From contig NZ_FMYQ01000002.1 of assembly GCF_900096975.1 (NCBI RefSeq), positions 1 through 64,000 of the forward strand: a DNA stretch of 64,000 nt, written 5' to 3'. This document shows, one piece after another, positions 19,452-28,146 of the stretch. The notes under the pieces were generated by a model. That model did not search any database and had not been told where the DNA came from. It saw only the letters and a list, made by a program, of their open reading frames with translations. The translations under genes and the position numbers were made by a program. The stretch is from Paraburkholderia lycopersici. Lineage in GTDB: Bacteria; Pseudomonadota; Gammaproteobacteria; Burkholderiales; Burkholderiaceae. The stretch's first letter is position 1; every line of letters begins with the position of its first letter.

Positions 19452-21727
19452 GCACCGTTTATGAACCTCGTAGCGGCATGCGCGCGGGCGCTCACATCGG
19501 CGCGCCGGTCTCGCGCGTGGACGGTCGAAGCAAGGTCACCGGCGCCGCGCGCTACGCCGCCGAATTCGGCGCCCCCGGACTCGTACACGGCGCGGTCGTG
19601 AACGCGACGATCGCACGCGGCGAAATCGTCTCGATCGACGCGTCCGCCGCGCAAGCGTTGCCCGGCGTGCTGCACGTTCTCACGCACGAGAACCGCCCCG
19701 CGCTCGCAGAAGACGACGCGGCCTGGAAGGATCAGATCGCACCGGGCGGTACGCCGTTTCGCCCGCTCGCCGGCACGCGCGTCCGCTGGGCGGGCCAACC
19801 CGTTGCGCTCGTCGTGGCGCAAACGCGCGAGCTCGCGCACTATGCGGCCTCGCTCGTGCGCGTGCGTTATCGCCGCGAGCCGCATCGGACCGAACTCGCC
19901 AGCGTGTTGACGGACGCCGTCATCCCTTCCACCGGGAAGGGCGGCTTCGAGCCGCCGCCCGAGCCGCGCGGCCACGCCTACCGGGCGCTCGCCTCCGCCC
20001 ATGCGCGTACCGACGCGTTCTACAGCACGCCCATGGAGTTCCATCAGCCGATGGAAATGCATGGCTGCACCGTCGTGCCCTCCGCCGACGGGCGCTTCAC
20101 GGTCTACGAAAAGACTCAGGGCGTGAGCAACACCCAGCAGTACCTGATGAAGGTATTCGGCCTGCAGCAGGATCGCGTGCGCGTGATTTCGCCGTTCGTG
20201 GGCGGCGCCTTCGGCTCCGGCCTGCGTCCGCAATATCATCTGCCGCTCGCAATGATGGCCGCGCGCACGCTGCGCCGCCCCGTGCGCGTCGCGCTCACGC
20301 GCGCGCAGATGTTTACGTTCGGCCACCGGCCGGCCTCGATCCAGCACGTCGCGCTCGGTGCGCGCAGCGACGGCCGGCTCGCAGCGATCGTTCACGAAGC
20401 CGTGGGCGAGACCTCGCAGTTCGAGGACTTCACCGACGTCGTCGTCAACTGGGCGGGGCAGCTCTATCGCGCGCCGAACGTGCAGCTCGGCTACAAGCTC
20501 GGGCGGCTCGACGTCTACACGCCGCTCGACATGCGCGCGCCGGGCGCCACGCAAGGCCTCTATGCGCTCGAATGCGCTATGGACGAACTCGCGGTTGCCC
20601 TGGAAATGGACCCGCTCGAACTGCGCATCCGCAATTACGCCGACGAGGACCCGAGCAAGCACTTGCCGTATTCGAGCAAGGCGCTGCTCGACTGCTACGC
20701 GCAAGGCGCGGAGCGCTTCGGCTGGGGCGCGCGCATCGCGACGCCGCGCGCGATGCGCGACGGCCACGAGCTGGTGGGCTACGGCATGGCGACCGGCATG
20801 TGGGACGCCATGCAGACCGAGGCCAGCGTGCGCGCCGTGCTCAACGCGCAAGGCCGCCTCGAACTCTCCAGCGCCACGGCCGATATCGGCACGGGCACCT
20901 ACACCGCGATTTCGCAGATCGCCGCCGATGCGCTGCACATGGGCATCGACAACGTCGCGTTTACGCTCGGCGACACGTCGCTGCCGCCCGCGCCGATCGA
21001 AGGCGGATCGTGGACCGTGTCGTCGGTCGGCAGTGCCGCTTCGGCCGCCTGCGCGCAGTTGCGCTCGCGGCTCGCTCAACTGCTGCCCGCGCATGGCGGC
21101 GTTGCGTTCGCCAATCTCGACCCCGCCATGCTCGACGCAGCGCTCGTGATCGAGGACGGCGAAGTGCGCGTGCACGGCGCGACGGGCCGTGAGCGCGCGC
21201 GCGTGCGCATGGCCGACCTGCTCGCCGACGCGGGCATGAAAACGCTGGAAGAACAGGTCACGCTCAAGCCCGAAGCAATCCAGAAGCGCTTTTCGATGGC
21301 GACGCATTCGGCTGTGTTCGCCGAAGTGCGCGTCGACGAAACGCTAGGCGTGGTACGGGTCGCGCGCGTGGTGAGCGCGATCGCCGCTGGCCGCATCGTC
21401 AATCCGAAGACGGCCGCGAACCAGATCGCGGGCGGCGTGGTCTGGGGTATCGGCATGGCGCTGCAGGAGCACGCGCAGTTCGACCATACGCTCGGGCGCA
21501 TCATGAATCACAACCTCGCCGAGTACCATATGCCCGTCAATCGCGACGTCGGCGAAATCGACGTGCTGTTCGTGGACGAGCACGACGACGTGGTGAATCC
21601 GCTCGGCGCGAAAGGCGTAGGGGAAATCGGCGTGGTAGGCGTGGCCGCCGCGATCGCGAACGCGGTTTTCAACGCCACGGGCAAGCGCGTGCGCGATCTG
21701 CCGATCACGCTCGACAAGCTGCTGTGA
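19448..21727 (+). CDS. Molybdopterin-binding catalytic subunit (PaoC/YagR type)
   Basis: 759 residues. It binds the molybdopterin cofactor and carries out hydroxylation, probably of aldehydes to acids. Landmarks: PVSRVDGRSKVTGAARYAAE at the start, PFVGGAFGSGL in the first cofactor domain, and the catalytic Glu at 726 in GAKGVGEIG near the end. Its length fits PaoC, which is shorter than classical xanthine dehydrogenase large subunits. Third gene of the operon. No XdhC/MocA-type maturation gene follows within the window; the next gene is on the opposite strand. Confidence 0.93.
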   Translation: MSTVYEPRSGMRAGAHIGAPVSRVDGRSKVTGAARYAAEFGAPGLVHGAVVNATIARGEIVSIDASAAQALPGVLHVLTHENRPALAEDDAAWKDQIAPGGTPFRPLAGTRVRWAGQPVALVVAQTRELAHYAASLVRVRYRREPHRTELASVLTDAVIPSTGKGGFEPPPEPRGHAYRALASAHARTDAFYSTPMEFHQPMEMHGCTVVPSADGRFTVYEKTQGVSNTQQYLMKVFGLQQDRVRVISPFVGGAFGSGLRPQYHLPLAMMAARTLRRPVRVALTRAQMFTFGHRPASIQHVALGARSDGRLAAIVHEAVGETSQFEDFTDVVVNWAGQLYRAPNVQLGYKLGRLDVYTPLDMRAPGATQGLYALECAMDELAVALEMDPLELRIRNYADEDPSKHLPYSSKALLDCYAQGAERFGWGARIATPRAMRDGHELVGYGMATGMWDAMQTEASVRAVLNAQGRLELSSATADIGTGTYTAISQIAADALHMGIDNVAFTLGDTSLPPAPIEGGSWTVSSVGSAASAACAQLRSRLAQLLPAHGGVAFANLDPAMLDAALVIEDGEVRVHGATGRERARVRMADLLADAGMKTLEEQVTLKPEAIQKRFSMATHSAVFAEVRVDETLGVVRVARVVSAIAAGRIVNPKTAANQIAGGVVWGIGMALQEHAQFDHTLGRIMNHNLAEYHMPVNRDVGEIDVLFVDEHDDVVNPLGAKGVGEIGVVGVAAAIANAVFNATGKRVRDLPITLDKLL

Positions 21728-21900
21728 GGCGCGGATACGCGGCGCGCGCGGCAGTCGTGGTGCGCGCCGCACAGGCATGGGCCGGGCATATCGCGCCCGA
21801 TCTCGCGCGCAAGGGCAACGGGCTCGCCTTCCGGCACGCCGACGCGCAACGCTACGCGCTCACCCGAGATCGCCGCGCGCACGCGCGAGAACCAGCGGTG

Positions 21901-23625
21901 TTACGTCAAGAACCGGAAATCGCACCCCTCGTCGGCCTGCAGGATTTCGCGTTCGTAAAGACTCGCGTAGCCACGCTTATGCCGCCATTGCGCGCGCGGC
22001 GGCTGCGCCTGGCGGCGCCGCTCGAGTTCCTCCTCGGGCACGAGCAGTTCGAGCGCGCGCTGCGACACGCTCAGGCGAATGCGGTCGCCGTTCTTCACGA
22101 GAGCGAGCGGGCCGCCCGAGGCCGCGTCGGGCGTGATGTGCAGCACGATCGTGCCGTATGCGGTGCCGCTCATGCGCGCGTCCGAGAGGCGCACCATGTC
22201 CTTCACGCCCGCGCGCGCGAGCTTGCGCGGAATCGGCAGGTAGCCCGCTTCGGGCATCGCGGCTTCGCTCGCGGGGCCCGCATTCTGCAGCACGAGGAAG
22301 TCGTCGGCGGTTACGTCGAGCGCATCGCTGTCGATGCGGTTCGCCAGATCCTCCAGCGAGCCGAATACCACCGCGCGCCCTTCTTTTTCGAACAGCGCCG
22401 GTTCGGCCGCCGAGCGCTTCAAGATCGCCCCGCGCGGCGCGAGATTGCCGAACAGCGCGACGAGCCCCCCTGTTTCGCGCACGGGCTGCGCCGCGGGCCG
22501 CACCACTTCGCGGTCCACCCAGCTCACCGCGTCGAGCCGCTCGCCGAGCGTTTCGCCCGTGACCGTGCGGCAATCCAGATGGAGCAGCGACTTGAGTTCG
22601 CGCAAGATCGCGGGCACGCCGCCCGCTACGTAAAGATCCTCCATGTAGTGGGCACCGGTCGGCTTCAGGTCCACGAGCACCGGCGTGGTCTCGCTCAGTT
22701 CGTTCAGGCGGCGCAGATCGACCTTGATGCCCAGACGCCCCGCGATCGCCGTGAGGTGGATCACGGCATTGGTCGAGCCGCCAATCGCCAGCAGCACGCG
22801 CAGGGCGTTCTCGACGGACTGGTGCGTGATGATCTCGCCCGGACGGATCGGGTTCGCGATCAGGCCGAACGCCACGCGGCCCGTCTCTTCGGCAATGCGC
22901 AGACGGTCGGCGTCGACGGCCGGGCACGCCGCGCTGTTCGCGGGCATCATGCCGAGCGTCTCGGCGATGATCGCCATCGTGCTCGCCGTACCCATCACCG
23001 CGCAGGTGCCCGCTGTCGAGGCGAGGCGCCGCTCGACGGCGTCGATTTCGTCGGCGTCGATCTGCGCGGCGCGGAAGCGGGCCCAGAAGCGGCGGCAATC
23101 CGTGCAGGCGCCGAGGCGCTCGCCGCGATGCCGGCTCGTGGACATCGGCCCCGCCACGAGCTGCACGGCCGGAATGTCCGCGGAGGCCGCGCCCATGAGC
23201 TGCGCGGGCACCGTCTTGTCGCAGCCGCCCAGCAGCACGACCGCATCCATGGGCTGCGCGCGCGTCATTTCCTCGACGTCCATCGACATCAGGTTGCGGA
23301 ACTTCAGGCTCGTGGGCGTGAGAAAGGTCTCGCCGAGCGAGATGGTCGGAAATTCGATGGGCAGGCCGCCCGCCGCCAGCACGCCGCGCTTGACCGCCTC
23401 GATCATTTCCGGAAAGTGGCGGTGACAGTTGTTGAAGCCGCTCGCCGAATGCGCAATGCCGACGATGGGGCGATCCAGCATTTCGCGGCTATAGCCCATC
23501 GAGCTTGCGAAGGTGCGGCGCAAATAGACGCTGAATTCGCGGTCGCCGTAATTCGTGAGGCCTTTGGCAAAGCCGGTTGCGCTCGCCTCCGGCTTGTTCG
23601 GCTTGTTGTCGTGCGATTCACTCAT
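21901..23625 (-). CDS. IlvD/Edd family dehydratase
   Basis: 574 residues from the ATG at 23625 with GAGGAAA upstream (a GTG one codon earlier also exists). The three cluster Cys of the family are C67 (SGFNNCHRH), C135 (GGCDKT) and C208 (AGTCAVMGTA), so an Fe-S dehydratase is likely. The end motif LSDARMSGTAYGTIVLH is also intact. It lacks features of 6-phosphogluconate dehydratase and differs clearly from the pentonate dehydratase at 47-49 kb. A sugar-acid dehydratase is more likely than the IlvD of branched-chain synthesis. It is divergent from zwf, which would suit a sugar-acid role, but the substrate is unknown. Confidence 0.86.
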   Translation of the reverse strand: MSESHDNKPNKPEASATGFAKGLTNYGDREFSVYLRRTFASSMGYSREMLDRPIVGIAHSASGFNNCHRHFPEMIEAVKRGVLAAGGLPIEFPTISLGETFLTPTSLKFRNLMSMDVEEMTRAQPMDAVVLLGGCDKTVPAQLMGAASADIPAVQLVAGPMSTSRHRGERLGACTDCRRFWARFRAAQIDADEIDAVERRLASTAGTCAVMGTASTMAIIAETLGMMPANSAACPAVDADRLRIAEETGRVAFGLIANPIRPGEIITHQSVENALRVLLAIGGSTNAVIHLTAIAGRLGIKVDLRRLNELSETTPVLVDLKPTGAHYMEDLYVAGGVPAILRELKSLLHLDCRTVTGETLGERLDAVSWVDREVVRPAAQPVRETGGLVALFGNLAPRGAILKRSAAEPALFEKEGRAVVFGSLEDLANRIDSDALDVTADDFLVLQNAGPASEAAMPEAGYLPIPRKLARAGVKDMVRLSDARMSGTAYGTIVLHITPDAASGGPLALVKNGDRIRLSVSQRALELLVPEEELERRRQAQPPRAQWRHKRGYASLYEREILQADEGCDFRFLT

Positions 23626-23812
23626 CACTTTTCCTCGCCAGGGATTCCTGCAGTCGAACGACGACTCTACACCTCGCGCGCCGCCAACGCGGCCCGTCGC
23701 GCGACTTTACAGAACGCCTTCACCGGCGCATTGAACTTCGCTGCGCGACCACGCGGTCATTCAAGGTATTGCAATTGCTGCTCGCTTTATTTCGGTCAAA
23801 TGAAGCGAAATC

Positions 23813-25402
23813 ATGTCGACAAACCAGCCTCCCCACGATGCCTCCCGCACGACGCAGAGCGCGAAAGTGCCGTCGCATCCGCATGGCGCCGCCTCGCCGG
23901 CCGGCAGACATCCCGCGCCGCCCTGTACGCTCGTGATCTTCGGCGCGGGCGGCGATCTGACAAAACGCCTCCTGGTGCCCGCGCTGTACAACCTCGCCGT
24001 CGACCGCCTGCTCGACGACGGCATGCAGATCATCGGGGTCAATCATGGGGAGCGCGAAACGAAGGCGTGGTGCGACGACCTGCACGACGCGCTGCAAAAG
24101 TTCGCCGCCGACAAGGCCAGCACCTTTCACGCGGGCAAGCTCGACGACAGCGCGTGGAACTGGGTCGCGCAGCGTCTCTCCTACATGGCGGGCGAATTCG
24201 AGGACGACGGCACGTATCGGCGCCTCGCGCAGCAACTCGGCGGCGAGGCGCGCGGCGGCGTCGTGTTCTATCTCGCGGTGGGCGCGCGCTTTTTCGAGCC
24301 CATCGTCGAACGTCTCGGCAAGGCCGGCTTGCTTAGCGAAGGCGATGGCATGTTCCGCCGCCTCGTGATCGAAAAACCCTTCGGCGCCGATCTCGCTTCG
24401 GCGCGCGATCTGAACCGGCATCTGCGGACGTTCGTGAAGGAGTCGCAAATCTATCGCATCGACCATTTTCTCGGCAAGGACACGGTGCAAAGCATTCTCG
24501 CGCTGCGCTTCGCCAACGCGATGTTCGAGCCGGTCTGGCGGCGCGAATATATCGACAGCGTGCAGATCACGGCTTCGGAAGTGATCGGCGTGGAAGGCCG
24601 CGGCAAGCTCTACGAGCAGACCGGCGCGTTTCGCGACATGGTGCCGAACCATCTTTTCCAGCTGCTCGGCATGGTCGCCATGGAGCCGCCCAACTCGTTC
24701 GACGCCGAAGCCGTGCGCGACAAGAAAGCCGAAATCTTCGCGGCGCTCAAGCCGCTCACGCCCGATGACGTGGTCTTCGGACAATATGCGAACGGCCCCG
24801 GGGGCGTGGCTTACCGCGACGAACCGGACGTCGCGAAAGACAGCCGCACCGAAACCTACGCCGCCGCGCGCGTACAGATCGACAACTGGCGCTGGGCGGG
24901 CGTGCCGTTCTATTTGCGGACCGGCAAGCGGCTCACCGCGCGGAGCACGGAAATATCCGTACAACTAAAGAGTGTGCCGTTTCTCCTGTTCCGCGATACG
25001 CCTGTCGTATCGCTCACGCCCAATATCCTGACGCTGCGCATCGATCCCTCTCACGGCATGAGCTTCGATTTCAACGTCAAGACGCCGGGGGCCGTCGTGC
25101 AGATCGGCGCGGTGCGCTCGTCGTTCGACTACGACGATTTCTTCGCGGAGCAAGCCAATGTCGGCTACGAAACGCTGCTGTACGATTGCATGCTCGGAGA
25201 TCAAACGCTCTTTCAGCGCGCCGACGGCGTGGAGGCGGCGTGGGCGGCGGTGGATGGCGTATTGCATCGGGCACTCGGCGCCGCGCTTCCCGTGCATGAA
25301 TACACCGCGGGCACCGAAGGTCCCGCCCAGGCCGACGCGCTGCTCGCGCGCGACGGCGGCGCATGGCGCGCGCTCGCGCAAGCTGCACCAAAGAAGCCGT
25401 GA
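23813..25402 (+). CDS. zwf: Glucose-6-phosphate 1-dehydrogenase
   Basis: 529 residues. It oxidises glucose-6-phosphate to 6-phosphogluconolactone with NADP. The nucleotide motif is VIFGAGGDLTKRLL (about 41-54), and the catalytic/substrate motif is YRIDHFLGK at about 214-222. About 35 residues at the N-terminus (Pro/His/Ser-rich, before PCTLVIFG) exceed the usual 490-residue enzyme, so a later start cannot be excluded, although no better ATG with a ribosome site is visible. It is followed 22 bases later by the glucokinase gene, so the pair feeds glucose into the Entner-Doudoroff/pentose phosphate routes. Confidence 0.94.
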   Translation: MSTNQPPHDASRTTQSAKVPSHPHGAASPAGRHPAPPCTLVIFGAGGDLTKRLLVPALYNLAVDRLLDDGMQIIGVNHGERETKAWCDDLHDALQKFAADKASTFHAGKLDDSAWNWVAQRLSYMAGEFEDDGTYRRLAQQLGGEARGGVVFYLAVGARFFEPIVERLGKAGLLSEGDGMFRRLVIEKPFGADLASARDLNRHLRTFVKESQIYRIDHFLGKDTVQSILALRFANAMFEPVWRREYIDSVQITASEVIGVEGRGKLYEQTGAFRDMVPNHLFQLLGMVAMEPPNSFDAEAVRDKKAEIFAALKPLTPDDVVFGQYANGPGGVAYRDEPDVAKDSRTETYAAARVQIDNWRWAGVPFYLRTGKRLTARSTEISVQLKSVPFLLFRDTPVVSLTPNILTLRIDPSHGMSFDFNVKTPGAVVQIGAVRSSFDYDDFFAEQANVGYETLLYDCMLGDQTLFQRADGVEAAWAAVDGVLHRALGAALPVHEYTAGTEGPAQADALLARDGGAWRALAQAAPKKP

Positions 25403-25424
25403 ACCAGACAGCAATGGAGAACGT

Positions 25425-26240
25425 ATGGCCCCAAAACAGAAAGTGACGAATCTGACACCCACCGCACCGGTCGTCGAAAGCATTCTCGCCATCGACATCG
25501 GCGGGAGCGGCCTGAAAGCCGCGATCATCGACATGGACGGCGCGATGCGCACGGAGCGCGTGCGCGTGGCCACGCCGCATCCCTGTCCGCCCGCCCTGCT
25601 CGTCGATACGCTTCACGCGCTCGTCGAGCCGCTTATCAAGCAGTATCCGCCGGCGCATGTGTCGATCGGCTTCCCTGGTTTCGTGCGCAACGATCGTGTG
25701 CTGACGGCGCCGCACCTCGGGCCGCAAGACTGGATCGACGTGCCGCTCGCCGAAATGATCGGCAAGCGCCTCGGCATCCCCTCGGTGCGCATGATCAACG
25801 ACGCCGAAATGCAAGGGCTCGCCGCCATCGAAGGCCGCGGCCTCGAATTCGTCATGACGCTCGGCACGGGCGTGGGCACGGCCATGTTCCGCGACGGCGA
25901 GCTGATGCCGCATCTGGAGCTCGCGCATCATCCCGTCAGCAAGAAGCACGCTTACGACGAGTACATCGGCGACGCCGCGCGCCGCAAGGCCGGCAACAAG
26001 CGTTGGAACGCGCGCGTCGCGAAGGTCGTCGGCATACTCGAATCGCTCGTGCACTACGACAAGCTGTGGATCGGCGGCGGCAACGCCTCGCATCTCACGT
26101 TCGAGCTGCCGCCGAACGTGGCGACCGTGCCCAACGCCAGGGGCATCGAAGGCGGCGCACGCCTCTGGCATCCGCGTTCGGTGCGCGAAACGCGGCAGCT
26201 TCCCGAAGCGGCGCTGCGCGCCGGCAAGTCAGGAGCCTAG
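25425..26240 (+). CDS. ppgK: Polyphosphate glucokinase (ROK family)
   Basis: 271 residues from the ATG at 25425 (GGAGA upstream). The phosphate motif is LAIDIGGSGLKAAI (about 25-38), followed by the sugar site SIGFPGFV, the catalytic-region motif MINDAEMQGL and the ATP/polyP-site motif TLGTGVGTAMF. The segment HHPVSKKHAYDEYIG and the KRWNARV motif are typical of the strictly or partly polyphosphate-using glucokinases rather than of ordinary ROK kinases, and the ROK zinc-Cys cluster is absent. It makes glucose-6-phosphate for the Zwf encoded just upstream. Confidence 0.88.
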   Translation: MAPKQKVTNLTPTAPVVESILAIDIGGSGLKAAIIDMDGAMRTERVRVATPHPCPPALLVDTLHALVEPLIKQYPPAHVSIGFPGFVRNDRVLTAPHLGPQDWIDVPLAEMIGKRLGIPSVRMINDAEMQGLAAIEGRGLEFVMTLGTGVGTAMFRDGELMPHLELAHHPVSKKHAYDEYIGDAARRKAGNKRWNARVAKVVGILESLVHYDKLWIGGGNASHLTFELPPNVATVPNARGIEGGARLWHPRSVRETRQLPEAALRAGKSGA

Positions 26241-26738
26241 CCGGCTTTTCCCGCGGTTTCCGAGGTCAGGCATCGCGTCCCCGTCGCGGGCGTTGCGCGA
26301 GGCGAGGTTCAGCGTCTTGCGCTGGCGTGCTCGTCCGCCATGCCTGCCCGTTTGCCGGCCGGCGCGGCCGAAAATAGCCGCCCTTGTTTACGGCGACGGT
26401 TCCCTTGCCGGGCCGGGAGAAACCGGTACGGCCGCCCGCATCGTATGCCACGTCATGATGCAATGCATGTGGGCGTCAAAATCGGGGCTGGCTTGAGAAT
26501 AGTGTCGTACCATTCAGCAGCGTGCCCGCGCCGGAGGGCGTAGCAACGGATCGAAGCCGGCCACGGAATCGAGCGCACTCTGCGGAGCCGGTGCGACAAT
26601 CGTCCGGCGTACCATGAGACGCTGCCTGCGCAGCGGCAGCGCTTCGGTCGGGTAGGGCCCGCGTGCTTAATGGTCTGTTAAGTCTCGTGTTTCTACAATC
26701 GTCGGTTTCAACCGCGCAGTCCTCCACAGGGAGCCCTC
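26241..26738. other. Intergenic region without a supported gene
   Basis: About 500 bases between the glucokinase and cytochrome b561 genes. Short open frames exist on both strands but encode Arg/Ala-rich shadow-type sequence with no ribosome site. The left end has an imperfect GCCGGC...GCCGGC stem followed by TTTT (26220-26249) that could be a weak terminator for the zwf unit. The last 100 bases are more AT-rich and should hold the b561 promoter. Confidence 0.5.
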
Positions 26739-27269
26739 ATGCAAAACGCCGCCAACTCGCGTTACGACTTCGTGGCGCGTCTGCTTCACTGGCTGGTCGT
26801 CGTCATCGTCGCGACGCAGTTCGTGATTGGCTGGACCATGCCGGACGTGCACCGCGACACGCGGCCCGTCGGCGAAATCGCGTGGCATCTGGGCGTCGGC
26901 ACCGCGCTCCTCGCTGCCATGGCCTGCCGTCTGCTCTGGCGCGCGACTCATCGTCCGCCGCCCGACGAACAGTCTCCGCTGATGCGCACCGCGGCAGGCC
27001 TCACGCATTTCGGCCTGTACGTCCTGCTCGTTGCGGTGCCGGTGCTAGGATGGATCAACGCCTCGTCGCGCGCGTGGGCCGTCATGCTGTTCGGCGTTCT
27101 CCCGTTACCCGCGCTCTCGCCGGCGGGCTCCTCGTTCGGGCACGCCATGGGCGACGTGCACAGCGTGCTCGCGTGGGTGCTGTTCGGGCTCATTTGCCTG
27201 CACGTCGCCGCGGCGCTCTATCATCGCTTCGTGCTCAACGATCGCGTCCTGCAGCGCATGAAGCTCTAA
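26739..27269 (+). CDS. Cytochrome b561 family protein
   Basis: 176 residues with four membrane helices. The N-terminal RYDFVARLLHWLVVVIV, with its heme-ligand His in RLLHW, and the later HLGVG, HFGLY and HSVLAWVLFG...CLHVAAALYHRF segments supply the His ligands for two b hemes. Bacterial b561 proteins oxidise ubiquinol or exchange electrons with periplasmic partners, including superoxide. It stands alone, and the GGGAG at 26729-26733 gives a good ribosome site. Confidence 0.92.
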   Translation: MQNAANSRYDFVARLLHWLVVVIVATQFVIGWTMPDVHRDTRPVGEIAWHLGVGTALLAAMACRLLWRATHRPPPDEQSPLMRTAAGLTHFGLYVLLVAVPVLGWINASSRAWAVMLFGVLPLPALSPAGSSFGHAMGDVHSVLAWVLFGLICLHVAAALYHRFVLNDRVLQRMKL

Positions 27270-27386
27270 GGCGGCCTCGGCGAGCAGACCGCCGCGAAGC
27301 ACGAACGAACGAGCCGTGGACACGAGGCAGCGGATCGTCCAGAATCGGCCACTTGAGCCCTTCCGCGGGTCGCAACCGTCTGCACC

Positions 27387-28121
27387 ATGAAAATCGCGGC
27401 ACTTTCCGATATCCACGGCAACCTGCCCGCACTCGAAGCGGTGCTCGACGACATCGGGCAGCGAGGCGCGGACGTCGTCGTCAACCTTGGCGACATGCTC
27501 TCTGGCCCGCTTTATCCGTCGCAAACCGCCGACCGGCTCATGCAGCTTGGATTGCCTACGATTCGCGGCAATCACGAAAGACAGTTGCTCGCGGCGGATC
27601 CGTCGCGCATGGGGCCGTCGGATCGCTTTGCCCGCGCGGCGCTAAGCCGCGCACATCTGGCGTGGGTTCGCGAATTGCCCGCCACGCTATGGCTCGAAAG
27701 CGACGTGCTCCTCGTGCATGGCACGCCGCAGGACGACCTCTCGTATTTCCTCGAAACGGTCACCGCAGACGGATGCCGAACGGCCACGCATGGCGAAGTC
27801 GGACGCCGCGCCGCCGATGTCGAAGCAACGTTGATCCTATGCGGCCATACGCATTTGCAACGGTCGATGAAACTCGCGGACGGCCGCCTCATCGTGAATC
27901 CGGGCAGCGTCGGCCTGCCGGCTTACGAGGACAGCCACCCCTTTGCTCATCGCATGGAAACGGGCTCTCCGCACGCCCGTTACGCGAGCATCACGAGAAC
28001 GCCGGACGGCTGGGAAGCGGTATTCCGAACCGTCGAGTACGACTGGCATGCCGCCGCCGAACAAGCGGCCTCGAACGGCCGGCCCGACTGGGAAGCCGCG
28101 CTTCGCACCGGCTATTGCTGA
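27387..28121 (+). CDS. Calcineurin-like metallophosphoesterase (YfcE/MJ0936-like)
   Basis: 244 residues. The dinuclear metal motifs are all present in order: LSDIHGN at 6-12, LGDMLSGP, IRGNHER, and CGHTHLQ, followed by IVNPGSVGLPAYED, which is typical of the YfcE branch. The likely activity is hydrolysis of phosphodiesters or phosphomonoesters; the natural substrate is unknown. The last 50 residues extend a little beyond the minimal family. It is convergent with the dihydroxyacetone kinase gene, with 25 bases between the stops. Confidence 0.88.
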   Translation: MKIAALSDIHGNLPALEAVLDDIGQRGADVVVNLGDMLSGPLYPSQTADRLMQLGLPTIRGNHERQLLAADPSRMGPSDRFARAALSRAHLAWVRELPATLWLESDVLLVHGTPQDDLSYFLETVTADGCRTATHGEVGRRAADVEATLILCGHTHLQRSMKLADGRLIVNPGSVGLPAYEDSHPFAHRMETGSPHARYASITRTPDGWEAVFRTVEYDWHAAAEQAASNGRPDWEAALRTGYC

Positions 28122-28146
28122 AGCACCGCCTCGGCTCGCGAACGCA

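Noticed and set aside
19322-21307. 661-codon open frame antisense to the molybdopterin subunit
   Set aside because: Arg/Ala/His-rich shadow sequence; the sense strand carries a complete, recognisable enzyme.
26266-26463. Small minus-strand frame between glucokinase and cytochrome b561
   Set aside because: No ribosome site and a Gly/Arg/Pro-rich composition typical of random GC-rich frames.
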